DNA from: Agrobacterium larrymoorei
Lineage (GTDB): Bacteria > Pseudomonadota > Alphaproteobacteria > Rhizobiales > Rhizobiaceae
NCBI RefSeq assembly: GCF_030819275.1
Contig: NZ_JAUTBL010000002.1
Span: 312,501-376,500 of the forward strand
Direction of reading: 5' to 3'
Length of the DNA stretch: 64,000 bases
Shown: positions 25,551 through 34,310 of the stretch, piece after piece
Position numbering within the stretch: position 1 is the first letter of the stretch
How the letters are laid out: the number at the start of each line of letters is the position of its first letter
Notes under the pieces: generated by a model
Told to the model about the DNA's origin: nothing
What the model saw: the letters and a program-made list of their open reading frames with translations, nothing else
Database searches by the model: none
Made by a program: the position numbers and the translations under genes

Positions 25551-25804
25551 TGTTGTCGGGCGGGTAACGTGGTTTCAAGCCGATTGGTTCAATCTTGCCT
25601 TCCGCTGTGCGCACACATTCCGTTCATTCAACCGATCGTTTCGCGCACCCAACGGACGTCCATTCGGTCACGCGCCCGAAAATAGTTTTGTGTTAAAACG
25701 GCTATGGTGTTGTCTTTTTACGGTTTGATAACCAAATGTATCGGACGGTAAGAAAGGGTGTTTATCGCCTCACCATATCCACATTAGCGCCTATGGTAGG
25801 ATCC
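25551..25804. other. Gene-free gap upstream of a small membrane protein
   Basis: 254 bp, becoming AT-rich towards 25700-25790. It must hold the YqaE promoter (minus strand) and that of the downstream small gene. I see no clear -35/-10 pair, repeat or RNA gene. Confidence 0.4.
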
Positions 25805-25972
25805 ATGAGAAAGCCGATAGACAAAGCCGGACTGATCTTCGTCGCTCTCCTATGCGTCCTCGTAGGTCTCGTCCTCAGCATCGCCCTTTTCCGCGACAAC
25901 ATCCACATCGCCCCACAGGCCCAGGATGGATCTTTGATCCCCCGCACCACCCCGCATAAGCAGGTCAATTAG
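25805..25972 (+). CDS. Small membrane-anchored hypothetical protein
   Basis: 55 residues from the ATG at 25805 (TAGGAT just before it). After the basic MRKPIDK comes one hydrophobic helix, AGLIFVALLCVLVGLVLSIA, and a short polar tail (RDNIHIAPQAQDG). It would sit in the inner membrane with the tail in the periplasm. I do not recognise a family. Longer in-frame starts exist (25736, 25793). Its neighbours also lack known functions. Confidence 0.45.
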   Translation: MRKPIDKAGLIFVALLCVLVGLVLSIALFRDNIHIAPQAQDGSLIPRTTPHKQVN

Positions 25973-26059
25973 GCGGGCAACCGATCTTCCTCTCTAGTTC
26001 AAGTGAAGAAGGAGCCAGGCGAAAGGCTCTCTGTTGCCGTGAGCGTGGGCCAACGAAGA

Positions 26060-26368
26060 TCAAATTCCGTCGAGAGCGACTTCGCGAGAGGTACGATCGA
26101 TGCGCTCCTGAAGAGCAACGGAGACGGCCTGCAAAAATTCTTGGCGTCGTCTTTCGTCCGTTGCCTCTGGTGTGGACTTTAATCGCTCGAGGATTTTTTC
26201 CATAAAACCCACATGGTTGAAGCGATCCGCCGCGATATTGACCTCAACCTCTTCCATGTAATGCGCCAGGTGCGGCCCCAGCTCCAGATTTTCATCCATC
26301 TGGTACCGATTGGCCATCTGCTCCCCAAGCGTCGCCATCTGCGCGTAAGGGCCAAATTCGTTGATCAT
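26060..26368 (-). CDS. Hypothetical cytoplasmic protein
   Basis: 102 residues, mostly helical and acidic (EEVEVNIAADRFNHVGFMEKILERLKS), with no membrane segment or known motif that I can see. GAGGAG lies 6 bases before the ATG on the minus strand, which supports a real gene. It sits in the small unrecognised patch near tRNA-Thr. No function is proposed. Confidence 0.5.
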   Translation of the reverse strand: MINEFGPYAQMATLGEQMANRYQMDENLELGPHLAHYMEEVEVNIAADRFNHVGFMEKILERLKSTPEATDERRRQEFLQAVSVALQERIDRTSREVALDGI

Positions 26369-26663
26369 TCAATCTCCTCTTGCGTTGGGAGACTAAGATA
26401 GGCGAGGCGAGGAAGAAGGACGAGATGCTCGGCGGTCTCATCGCGAAAACGTGAGATCGGGTCCAAGGCGATGCGCTAGAAATGTCCAAACGCTGATCGA
26501 CGCCCTGTTACAATGGATGCGCCAACTGAGCGTAATGCGGCCTTTGTCGGCACTACCCGAATGTATCCGCTTAGACTTGACGTTTGGTGCCAGAGAAGTG
26601 TTGGGACACGGTTGCTTCAACACGCAAGCACCTTTCTACACCGAATGGTGTGGATGCCCCTCT
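26369..26663. other. Gap of about 295 bp without a supported gene
   Basis: Open frames here (26451-26804 plus, 26438-26623 minus) have irregular composition and no ribosome site, and overlap the neighbouring secreted-protein gene, so I do not call them. No repeat or RNA was recognised. Confidence 0.4.
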
Positions 26664-27251
26664 TTACAGTTCAAAGGGATCGTCGGAAGCTTTAACCGAT
26701 GGGGGAGCGGTGAAAGGGTCTTCGTCCTTTGGTGGAGACTTTTGAGTGCTGACGAGCTTGTCAGTTGTATCCTGACAGTCAAGCATCTCATCAATTGCCT
26801 TTGAGGAACCTTTAAGCCGCAGGAACACAATTTGCTTGCCGGCGTAGAACGCCTTCAAGCCCAACTTTTTACTGAATTCGACGAGAAAATTTGGGTCGTG
26901 GGTACCGACCTGAAGGTACTTATAGGAGTTAATTTGTGCCGCCGACGCCTTTGCTTCCCAAGGCGTTTCGTCATCGAACTGGATGCGGACAGGATATTCT
27001 TTGCCCTCTTCCAACGATTTCCATTTGGCGTTGCCAAACGAAAAGTAGAGCTCGCGCTTACCCTCCAGAAAGTTGAAGCCTAGCCGCAGGATCGTTCCGT
27101 CCTCGTATGCAGTCGATAAGTAGCAGGCATTCCCCATGCTAGGGTCCATGCGGATCGTCCACCCCGCTACCTCCTTCCACGGAACCGTATCCGATTGCGC
27201 AAGGAGCGGGGTAGGGAGGGCAAACATTGCGGCGCAAAATATGGCTTTCAT
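26664..27251 (-). CDS. Hypothetical secreted protein
   Basis: 195 residues with an N-terminal signal peptide (MKAIFCAAMFALPTPLLAQS, cleavage near residue 19). The body is beta-rich with many aromatics (GWTIRMDPSMGNACYLST; ELYFSFGNAKWKSLEEG) and the tail is Pro/Lys/Asp-rich. Two Cys residues, C43 and one near the C-terminus, could form a disulfide. I recognise no family; the opening resembles small periplasmic proteins of rhizobia. Base composition is lower in GC than the flanking housekeeping genes, so recent acquisition is possible. Confidence 0.5.
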   Translation of the reverse strand: MKAIFCAAMFALPTPLLAQSDTVPWKEVAGWTIRMDPSMGNACYLSTAYEDGTILRLGFNFLEGKRELYFSFGNAKWKSLEEGKEYPVRIQFDDETPWEAKASAAQINSYKYLQVGTHDPNFLVEFSKKLGLKAFYAGKQIVFLRLKGSSKAIDEMLDCQDTTDKLVSTQKSPPKDEDPFTAPPSVKASDDPFEL

Positions 27252-27483
27252 GCCTGTACCATAGAGATTAGGTGGTGCTGCCTTATTTGCCCATGAGTTG
27301 TGATCGCTGTCGAGTCGAAACCTATGCTAATCTTACGGCAGGCGATTGCTTGCACCTACAGAGCGCCCGTCTAGGCAATGTTTATACAAGAGGCGCAGAA
27401 AGCGTTCGACGCTCAGGCTTGGCTTGAATCAACCGCTATGGGTTTCGATCCCCACCACAAAAGATGCATAAGCTAGGAGAAAA

Positions 27484-27559
27484 TGGTGCCGCTTACGTGA
27501 CTCGAACACGTGACCCCGTCATTACGAATGACGTGCTCTACCGACTGAGCTAAAGCGGC
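27484..27559 (-). tRNA. tRNA-Thr (CGU)
   Basis: 76 nt including an encoded CCA. The acceptor GCCGCTT pairs with AAGCGGC, the D arm contains AGCTCAGTCGGTAGAGC, the anticodon stem CGTCA/TGACG has loop TTCGTAA, so the anticodon is CGU (codon ACG), and the T arm is ACGTG-TTCGAGT-CACGT. All four stems pair. Confidence 0.95.
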
Positions 27560-27682
27560 CTGCGCAAGCGCCGAAAAACTATCGGCGCGGCGCATGGCGG
27601 GCTGATACAGGCATTGAGGCAGGATTTCAAGCGTTGAATGTCAGCTTGTTGAAAATTTCCCGCCTGCAATGACCTCCCATGC

Positions 27683-28642
27683 CTAGGATGCGCAGACGCG
27701 CTGCTTCGCGGAGGCGTATTCCTGCGCCAACCGGTCAACCAGTGCGGAGACGGGTTCGACGGCCTTCACCACACCCACACCCTGGCCTGCGCCCCAAATG
27801 TCCTTCCAGGCTTTGGCGCCGGTGGAGGCTGCGGCAAAATCCATCTTCGAAGGATCGGCGACCGGCAGGTTGTCCGGGTCGAGGCCGGAGGCGACAATCG
27901 ATGCTTTCAGATAATTGCCATGCACGCCGGTGAAGTAGTTGGAATAGACAATGTCATTGGCGTGCGCCTCGACGATCGCCTGCTTATACGCCTCCGTCGC
28001 GCGCGCTTCGCGGGTGGCGATGAAGGGTGAGCCGATATAGGCCATATCCGCACCCATGGCCTGGGCCGCGAGAATGGAGCCGCCATTGGCGATGGCGCCC
28101 GCCAATAGAAGAGGGCCATCGAACCACTCGCGAATTTCCTGAACCAGCGCGAATGGGGAAAGGGTGCCCGCATGGCCACCGGCGCCGGTCGCGACCGCTA
28201 TGAGACCATCCGCGCCCTTGCGGATCGCCGAGTTGGCGTGGCGGTTGTTGATCACGTCGTGCAGCACGATCCCGCCATAGGAGTGGATTGCGGCGTTGAC
28301 CTCCGGCACAGCGCCCAGGGACGAGATGACGATCGGCACCTTGTATTTCACGCAGAGCCCAAGATCATGTTCCAGTCGCTTGTTGGACATATGCACGATC
28401 TGGTTTACCGCGAAGGGCGCGGCCGGTCGGTCCGGGTGGGCGGCATTGTGCGCGGAAAGCTCTTCCGTCAGCATCGCCAGCCACTCGTCCAACTGGCTCT
28501 CCGGGCGAGCGTTCAAAGCTGGAAACGCGCCCACAACGCCCGCCTTGCATTGCGCCAGCGTCAATTCCGGATGAGAAATGATGAAGAGCGGCGAGGCAAT
28601 CACCGGCAGTCGGAGATTGTCCTTAAGAATGGACGGCAGCAT
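27683..28642 (-). CDS. Nitronate monooxygenase (2-nitropropane dioxygenase family)
   Basis: 319 residues from MLPSILKDNLRLP, with GGGAGG 6 bases before the ATG at 28642; longer readings have no family similarity. It is a TIM-barrel flavoprotein: PVIASPLFIISHPELTLAQCKAGVVGAFPALNAR at the start, then GADGLIAVATGAGGHAG (FMN phosphate region with the conserved His) and LLLAGAIANGGSILAAQAMGAD. It probably oxidises nitronates with O2; many relatives have no proven substrate. The upstream region carries the same ACGTTTACG core as fadD. Confidence 0.85.
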   Translation of the reverse strand: MLPSILKDNLRLPVIASPLFIISHPELTLAQCKAGVVGAFPALNARPESQLDEWLAMLTEELSAHNAAHPDRPAAPFAVNQIVHMSNKRLEHDLGLCVKYKVPIVISSLGAVPEVNAAIHSYGGIVLHDVINNRHANSAIRKGADGLIAVATGAGGHAGTLSPFALVQEIREWFDGPLLLAGAIANGGSILAAQAMGADMAYIGSPFIATREARATEAYKQAIVEAHANDIVYSNYFTGVHGNYLKASIVASGLDPDNLPVADPSKMDFAAASTGAKAWKDIWGAGQGVGVVKAVEPVSALVDRLAQEYASAKQRVCAS

Positions 28643-28949
28643 GGTTCCTCCCATGAATGACATTTGGCGATTTACGTTTACGCGCACGTAAGATTTAGCC
28701 GAGGTGGATGCCATTGAAAAGCGAAAAGAGCGGGTGGGGCGGTACGACGCCAGACCTGCGCCATGATGAGGCCACCGGCGCTTGCGGCAAACCTTATGCT
28801 CCAACCGCCACAGTCATGACGTTTTCCCCAAGCCAATTTCCGCTTTGCTGATCAGGTGGCTTGCGGTTGTGGACACGAGTCGTTACCGAATCGTAAACGT
28901 GGTGCCGAAGCGTTGATCTTTCGCGTGTGGCGAGGAAGAAGGACCGAGA
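28643..28949. other. Intergenic region with an operator-like dyad
   Basis: 307 bp between divergent genes. At 28672-28691 TTACG...CGTAA forms an inverted repeat containing ACGTTTACG (28674-28682). GAGTC and GAATC (CcrM-type) sites occur close together near 28880-28895. No RNA gene was recognised. Confidence 0.4.
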
Positions 28950-30164
28950 GTGAGCGGACTGGAAACGGCAATCAGAAATGCCCTGGAAAAATCGGATCGG
29001 TCGAATGCCGAAGTGCGCGCGCGGATCTATCAGTCGTCGCGTCAGGCCTTGGAAGCCGGTCTGCGGAAGCAGGGCATAGACGATCAGGGCGTCGTTGCGC
29101 AGCAGCGTCAGCGGCTGGAAAACGTCATTCACGCCATCGAGACGGAAGAGCGGAACCGACTTCTGGATGTGGTCGAAGACCACGTAAGGAGGGAAACGCA
29201 GCGCACTGCTCCGCCTGTTGTGGAGCCACCTGCCGCCACGCGATCTGCTCCCGCTGTCGCGGCACCGTCGGTTGCGCCCGCGCGGCGGCATGAAGACGAG
29301 GATGAGGGTGCGGCGATGCCGGTGGGAGCGCCAGTGCGCGCTGAGCCGCGCAGCGAGCCCGCACATCAGCCGCCAGAGATGAGCGATTTTCGTGCCGAAC
29401 GCACCGACGAGGGCTTGAGCCGCATGACCTCGTCAGCCGGTCCCTCCTTTGAAGCCTCGTCGCTTGCCTTCAAGCCGGAGCGTGCGGCCAAGGGCCGCCG
29501 CAAGAAGGGCATCATCACACGCCTCTTTATCTGGTTCACGTTTTTGGCCTTCATTGGCGTTGGCGGCTGGTGGGTCTATAGCTCCGGCCTGTTGCTGAGC
29601 CCGAACGAACGGGACACCAGCGTGCCGAACCCGCCGCCTTCGGTGGAAGCCGAAGATTTCGACGGGCAGCAGAACACCCAGGAGCCGACGCTCGCCGCTG
29701 GTCGCGGTTTCTCCGACGCCTGGCAGGAAGTCTTCAACGCGGATCGTGGCGATGCGGGGCTACAGCCTGGCTCGCTCTCCAAGGTGGAAGATGTTGCGAC
29801 CGGCGGCGGAAAGGCCGTCCGCGTGACGTCGCAGACGGCGGATGCCGCGGGCAATATCGCGATCACGGTTCCGGTCGATGTGCTGCGGGATATGGCGGGC
29901 AAGGCCTCTACCATTTCGATCACGCTGCAATCTGCTAGCAACGGCCAGAGCCAAGTGTCGGTCTCGTGTGATTTCGGAACGTTGGGCGATTGCTCGCGAC
30001 ACCGTTTCACCGCCACGCAGGAGCGCGCCGATATGCTGATCAATCTCAGCTTCGATCGCACCATGGCACCTAATTCGCCTGGCCGCATCTTCATCAACAG
30101 CGATATTGACGGCAAGTCGCGACCGATCAACCTCTATTCGGTTCGGATATTGCCCGGTCAGTAA
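28950..30164 (+). CDS. Single-pass envelope protein of unknown function
   Basis: 404 residues, GTG start. An N-terminal cytoplasmic helical region (1-85, rich in Arg, Gln and Glu; likely coiled coil) is followed by a Pro/Ala-rich disordered linker (86-150), a basic stop (KGRRKKG, 181-187), one membrane helix (189-211) and a periplasmic domain of about 190 residues with beta-like pattern and two Cys (VSCDFGTLGDCSRHRF). The positive-inside rule puts the C-terminal domain outside. Rhizobial relatives seem to exist but I know no function. Start uncertain by a few codons. Confidence 0.6.
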   Translation: MSGLETAIRNALEKSDRSNAEVRARIYQSSRQALEAGLRKQGIDDQGVVAQQRQRLENVIHAIETEERNRLLDVVEDHVRRETQRTAPPVVEPPAATRSAPAVAAPSVAPARRHEDEDEGAAMPVGAPVRAEPRSEPAHQPPEMSDFRAERTDEGLSRMTSSAGPSFEASSLAFKPERAAKGRRKKGIITRLFIWFTFLAFIGVGGWWVYSSGLLLSPNERDTSVPNPPPSVEAEDFDGQQNTQEPTLAAGRGFSDAWQEVFNADRGDAGLQPGSLSKVEDVATGGGKAVRVTSQTADAAGNIAITVPVDVLRDMAGKASTISITLQSASNGQSQVSVSCDFGTLGDCSRHRFTATQERADMLINLSFDRTMAPNSPGRIFINSDIDGKSRPINLYSVRILPGQ

Positions 30165-30239
30165 GGGCGCTTGCGCGCCAATTTACAGCACGGGCCCGAA
30201 AGTCGGAATCGACACGCCGGTTTAAAGAGTAGGACCGCG

Positions 30240-31835
30240 TCAGTAGCCGAGCGCGATCCCGTCCTTGCGCGATTCAGACGCACCGACAAGCGTTCCGTTC
30301 TCCCAGTCGATCCTCACCGCCTGGGCACCACCGATCGGATCCTCGGCCGGCACGATCTCGAACCCGCGGCGGGTGAGTTCGGTAATCGTTTCCGGCGAGA
30401 TCGTATGTTCCGCTTCCACGCGCGGTATCTTGCCGCCAACGGGAATGAGGCGCGGCAGGTCGATGGCATCCTGGATATCCATGCCGTAATCGACCACCTT
30501 GGATATCAGATGCGCATGGCCGAGCGCCTGATAGTACCCTCCCATGACGCCGAAGGACATCTCCGTGCGGCCATTGCGGGTCACCATGCCGGGAATGATG
30601 GTGTGAAGCGGCCGCTTTTCCGGGGCGATCATGTTCGGATGCCCGCGTTTCAGCGAAAAGCTCTGGCCGCGATTGTGCAGGATCACGCCGGATCGGGGCG
30701 CAACGATGCCGGTGCCGAAACTGTCGAAAATCGAGTTGATGAAGCTTACCGCATTGCGGTCTTGATCGACAATCGAGATGTAGACCGTGTCGCGGTGCAG
30801 CGGCATCTCGAAGTCCGGCAGGTCGGTCAAGGCATGACGAAGATCGATCATCTCGGCCAAGCGTTTCGCGAAGTCGTGCGAGAGCAATTCCGCCACCGGC
30901 ACGTCCGCCTTGGCGGGATCGGCGATCCAGGCGTCGCGTGCCGCATAGGCAAGCCGCGTCGCCTCGATTTCCAGATGCAACCGATCCGTCGAGCCCGGCG
31001 CATGGCGCGTGTCGAAATGGGAGAGAATGTTGAGGATGAGAAGGGCGATGATCCCTTGGCCGTTCGGTGGGCACTCATGGATCATGTGATCGCGGAATAG
31101 GGTGGTGACGGGCGTGACATATTCCCCACCGGCGGCAGCAAAATCCTCCATCGTGTGCAGGCCGCCAAGTGAGCGCAGGTGGCTTACCATATCCTCGGCG
31201 ATATCGCCTGAGTAGAAACCGTCACGGCCTTCGGTTGCGATCTTGCGCAGCGTCGCACCAAGCTTTTCCTGCCGGTGAACCGCGCCAATGGCGGGTGCGC
31301 GGCCGCCTGGCAAAAAGATCGCCGCCGCCGCCGGGTCCTGCGATAGCAGCGTTTCCTCCCGCACCCAGTCGCGGTGAACGCGCGGCGCGATCGCATAGCC
31401 CTGTTCGGCGTAACGGATGGCCGGGGCCAGCACGTCGGCGAAGGGCAGGCGGCCGTGATCGGCGTGCAGTCGTGTCCAGGCGTCAATGGCGCCGGGGATG
31501 GTGACGGCGGCGGGCGATTGGCGCGGCACTTCGGTCAGCCCACGCTCTTCGAACCAATCCACCGTCAGTGCCTTCGGCGTGCGTCCGGAGCCGTTATAGG
31601 CGATGATCTCGGCGCTGCCTCTCGGTGCGTAGAGCGCGAAGCAGTCGCCGCCAATACCAGTCGAGCCCGGCTCCACCACGCATTGGACGGCACAGGCGGC
31701 GATCGCCGCATCCATCGCATTGCCTCCGGCTTGCAGGATCGTGATGGCGGTCAGCGTCGCGGAGGGGTGGGATGTCGCCGCCATCCCCGTGGTCGAAACC
31801 GCGATGGACCGTGTGGGCTTCTCGAAATTGCGCAT
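30240..31835 (-). CDS. ggt: Gamma-glutamyltransferase family protein
   Basis: 531 residues. GGT features are GNAMDAAIAACAVQCVVEPGSTGIGGD near the start and the autoprocessing site at Thr350 (HRDTVYISIVDQ), where the small subunit would begin. No signal peptide is visible (MRNFEKPTRSIAV), so it is probably cytoplasmic, like the YwrD type, rather than periplasmic glutathione-degrading GGT. It follows two ABC permeases and a binding protein in one operon. The system probably imports and then hydrolyses a gamma-glutamyl or related amide compound (inference). Confidence 0.85.
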   Translation of the reverse strand: MRNFEKPTRSIAVSTTGMAATSHPSATLTAITILQAGGNAMDAAIAACAVQCVVEPGSTGIGGDCFALYAPRGSAEIIAYNGSGRTPKALTVDWFEERGLTEVPRQSPAAVTIPGAIDAWTRLHADHGRLPFADVLAPAIRYAEQGYAIAPRVHRDWVREETLLSQDPAAAAIFLPGGRAPAIGAVHRQEKLGATLRKIATEGRDGFYSGDIAEDMVSHLRSLGGLHTMEDFAAAGGEYVTPVTTLFRDHMIHECPPNGQGIIALLILNILSHFDTRHAPGSTDRLHLEIEATRLAYAARDAWIADPAKADVPVAELLSHDFAKRLAEMIDLRHALTDLPDFEMPLHRDTVYISIVDQDRNAVSFINSIFDSFGTGIVAPRSGVILHNRGQSFSLKRGHPNMIAPEKRPLHTIIPGMVTRNGRTEMSFGVMGGYYQALGHAHLISKVVDYGMDIQDAIDLPRLIPVGGKIPRVEAEHTISPETITELTRRGFEIVPAEDPIGGAQAVRIDWENGTLVGASESRKDGIALGY

Positions 31836-31875
31836 CCTGGTGGTCTCCTCTTAGTCTTTTTGTTTTCCGCTTCGC

Positions 31876-32568
31876 CTAAGCGCGGCGGCGATAGGGCGTC
31901 AGCCGGTTCTCGATAAGGCCGAGCGTCCGGACGATGATGAAATTCATGGCGAGATAGATGGCGCCGGCGGCGATGAACACCTCGATGGCGCGGTAGCTCT
32001 GGGAGATCAACCCTTGTGCAATGCCGGTCACTTCCATCAGCGTGATGATGGACGCGAGCGAGGTGCCTTTGACCATCAGAATAATTTCGTTGCCATAGGC
32101 GGGGATCGCCTGCCGGATGGCTAGTGGCAGGATGACGAGGCGCAAGGATAGCCAGCGAGACAGTCCAAGCGCGAGTGCCGCTTCGCCAAGTCCCCGCGGC
32201 ACGTTGCGGATGGCACCGCGCAGGATTTCACTGCCATAGGCAGCCGTGTTCAGCGTCAAGGCCAGGATGGCGCACCAATAGGGCTCGCGAAAAAGCCACC
32301 AGAGACCGGCTGCCTGAAGGGAAGGGCGAAACTGGCCAAGCCCGTAATAGATCAGGAAAATCTGCACGAGCAACGGCGTGCCACGGAAGATGGCGACGAA
32401 GCTTCGAATAGGCCAGACGGCAAGGCGATGTCCGCCGCTCTGGGCAAGCGCAAGCATCAGGGCAAGGCAGAAGCCGAGGAGCAGTGAGCTTCCTGCAAGC
32501 TGCAGCGTCAGCGGCACGCCAGAGAGCAGCTTGGGGATGATCTCGAGGAAGAAGCCGACATCGATCAT
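31876..32568 (-). CDS. Polar amino acid ABC transporter permease (HisM/ArtM type)
   Basis: 230 residues with about five membrane segments. The EAA loop GLGEAALALGLSRWLSLRLVILPLAIRQAIPAYGN identifies the HisM/GlnP family. Its ATG overlaps the stop of the partner permease by 4 bp, and it ends about 40 bp before ggt. It would form a heterodimeric channel with that partner. The operon contains no ATPase gene, so it must borrow one encoded elsewhere. Confidence 0.88.
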   Translation of the reverse strand: MIDVGFFLEIIPKLLSGVPLTLQLAGSSLLLGFCLALMLALAQSGGHRLAVWPIRSFVAIFRGTPLLVQIFLIYYGLGQFRPSLQAAGLWWLFREPYWCAILALTLNTAAYGSEILRGAIRNVPRGLGEAALALGLSRWLSLRLVILPLAIRQAIPAYGNEIILMVKGTSLASIITLMEVTGIAQGLISQSYRAIEVFIAAGAIYLAMNFIIVRTLGLIENRLTPYRRRA

Positions 32569-33278
32569 CGTTCGCGGATCCCTCGGAAGGCGCGTGCTTC
32601 GGCGAGGCGGAAGGCCTGCCCGGTTATCCCGGCAATGACGAAATAGAGAAAGGCCGCGGCGAGATAAAAGAGAAAGGGTTCACGTGTCGAACCTGCGCCG
32701 ATCTGGGTTTGGCGCATCAGTTCCACCAGGCCAATGACCGAAATCAGCGCCGAATCCTTGAGAACGAGCTGCCAGACATTGCTGAGGCCTGCGACCGCAT
32801 GGCGCAGGAGCTGCGGGAGGATAACGAGGCACAGCATCTGGCTGCGTGATAGGGCGAGCGCCTTGGCTGCGTCGAACTGGCCGGGATCGACCGCGAGATA
32901 AGCGCCGCGATAGACTTCCGACTGGTAGGCCCCGGAGATGATGCCGATGGCAAGAATGCCGGTTGCCAGCGTCGGCAGGCCGATGAAGTCCTGTGACCCC
33001 ATTCGGTGCGCAATCGCCGTCAACGCGACACTGCCGCCATAGTAGAAGAGATAGATGGTCAAAAGGTCGGGAACGCCGCGAAACACGATCCCGTAAGCCT
33101 CTGCCAGCCCGCGCGCGGTGCGCCGCTTCGACAGACGCCCTGCCGCTGCCAGTCCGCCGAACAGAGCGCCGAGCGCAAAGCCAAGAAGCGAGAGGAGCAG
33201 CGTCATGGTCGCAGCGCCAAGAAGCGACATGCCCCAGCCGCCATCGCCAAAGCCGAGGAGATGCAGTTTATCCATCAT
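32565..33278 (-). CDS. Polar amino acid ABC transporter permease (HisQ type)
   Basis: 237 residues with about five membrane segments. The EAA loop is DPGQFDAAKALALSRSQMLCLVILPQLLRHAV, and the family opening GWGMSLLGAATMTLLLSLLGF is present. Adjacent to the binding-protein gene (70 bp) and overlapping the second permease, it forms the other half of the channel. Substrate specificity is set by the binding protein, not readable here. Confidence 0.88.
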   Translation of the reverse strand: MMDKLHLLGFGDGGWGMSLLGAATMTLLLSLLGFALGALFGGLAAAGRLSKRRTARGLAEAYGIVFRGVPDLLTIYLFYYGGSVALTAIAHRMGSQDFIGLPTLATGILAIGIISGAYQSEVYRGAYLAVDPGQFDAAKALALSRSQMLCLVILPQLLRHAVAGLSNVWQLVLKDSALISVIGLVELMRQTQIGAGSTREPFLFYLAAAFLYFVIAGITGQAFRLAEARAFRGIRER

Positions 33279-33348
33279 GCGGGCGTGATCCCCTGTTGAT
33301 ATCCACGCGGCCGGAAACCTGTGGTGTCCGGTCGCATGCGGTCCGCCC

Positions 33349-34215
33349 TTACTTGACCGGGGTTACGTCCGTCTTGACCCACTTTTCCGAAAGACGCTTG
33401 ATCGTGCCATCAGCAATGGCGCCATCGATCGCGGTATTCAGCATTTCCTTGAGCTTGGTATCGCTCTTGCGCAGGCCAGCGCCCGAGCCGAGCCCGAAGA
33501 CACCACCGACGAAGCCGGGACCGGCGAGCGTGTAGTCCGCAAATTCGGGCTTTGCCAACGTGGCGGCCAATGCGGATTGCTGCGCGAAGAGCGCATCGAC
33601 CCGGCCAGCGGCCAGATCCAGATCGTGTTGCTCGGTTGTCTTATATTCGCGAATCTCGACCGTATCGGCGAAGTACTTCTTGAGGAATTCGAGATTGGTG
33701 GTGGCGGCCTGCACGCCGACGACCTTGCCCTTCAGGAGGGGTTTAAGCTTTTCGATGGCAGCCTTGGCGGAGGCGTCGTCGTCGAGCTTGAACTTCTCGG
33801 TAGCACCGCCGAGCTTGCCGAGATCGCTGTCTTTGGCGACAGCGAAGCCAGAGGGGTCGACGGCATAGGGATGGCTGAAGTCGATAGTTTCAAGGCGCTT
33901 GGGCGTGATGAACATGCTGGCCATGATCACGTCGAACTTGCCGACCGTGAGGGATGGAATGAGACCGTCCCAATCCTGGGCTATGATGGTGCATTTGATC
34001 TTCATGCGGGCGCAGAGATCATTGGCAAGGTCGATTTCGAAGCCGTCCAGCTTGCCGTCGGCGGTGGTGAAGTTCCATGGCGCATAGGCGCCTTCAGTCG
34101 CGATCTTGATTTCTTTTGGGGCATCCTGCGCAAGCGCGGCTGGCGCAAGGCCGAGCGGGGCAAGCACGAGTGTGGTAAGTGCAGCCGCAAGCGCGGCCAT
34201 GCGACGGATCGTCAT
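33349..34215 (-). CDS. Amino acid ABC transporter substrate-binding protein (family 3)
   Basis: 288 residues. A signal peptide (about 1-29, ending ALAQDA) is followed by KEIKIATEGAYAPWNFTTADGKLDGFEIDLANDLCARM, the standard opening of lysine/arginine/ornithine-type binding proteins, where aromatic and Asp residues contact the alpha-amino and carboxylate groups. It delivers a polar amino acid or a derivative such as an opine or gamma-glutamyl compound to the two downstream permeases. Preceded by gntR in the same direction. Confidence 0.88.
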   Translation of the reverse strand: MTIRRMAALAAALTTLVLAPLGLAPAALAQDAPKEIKIATEGAYAPWNFTTADGKLDGFEIDLANDLCARMKIKCTIIAQDWDGLIPSLTVGKFDVIMASMFITPKRLETIDFSHPYAVDPSGFAVAKDSDLGKLGGATEKFKLDDDASAKAAIEKLKPLLKGKVVGVQAATTNLEFLKKYFADTVEIREYKTTEQHDLDLAAGRVDALFAQQSALAATLAKPEFADYTLAGPGFVGGVFGLGSGAGLRKSDTKLKEMLNTAIDGAIADGTIKRLSEKWVKTDVTPVK

Positions 34216-34234
34216 GACTTTTCCTCTTGTTTTA

Positions 34235-34310
34235 GAGCCGTTCGGTGACGGCGGTTCCCCGTCCGTACCGGATGTCGTCTCCGGCTGCGGACATCTTGAC
34301 CGGACGGCTC
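34235..34310 (-). repeat. Long inverted repeat between gntR and the binding-protein gene
   Basis: GAGCCGTTCGGT (34235-34246) and ACCGGACGGCTC (34299-34310) are complementary over 12 bp, one a G-T wobble, and an inner GATGTC/GACATC pair can extend the fold. It overlaps the gntR stop codon. Such a structure could act as mRNA stabiliser or processing site. Confidence 0.4.

Noticed and set aside
26451..26804. 117-residue open frame in the small-gene patch
   Set aside because: Irregular composition, no ribosome site and overlap with the secreted-protein gene on the other strand.
27435..27462. Sequence resembling a tRNA T-arm (GGGTTTCGATCCCC) just before tRNA-Thr
   Set aside because: The stem does not pair well and no acceptor or anticodon arm accompanies it; probably chance.
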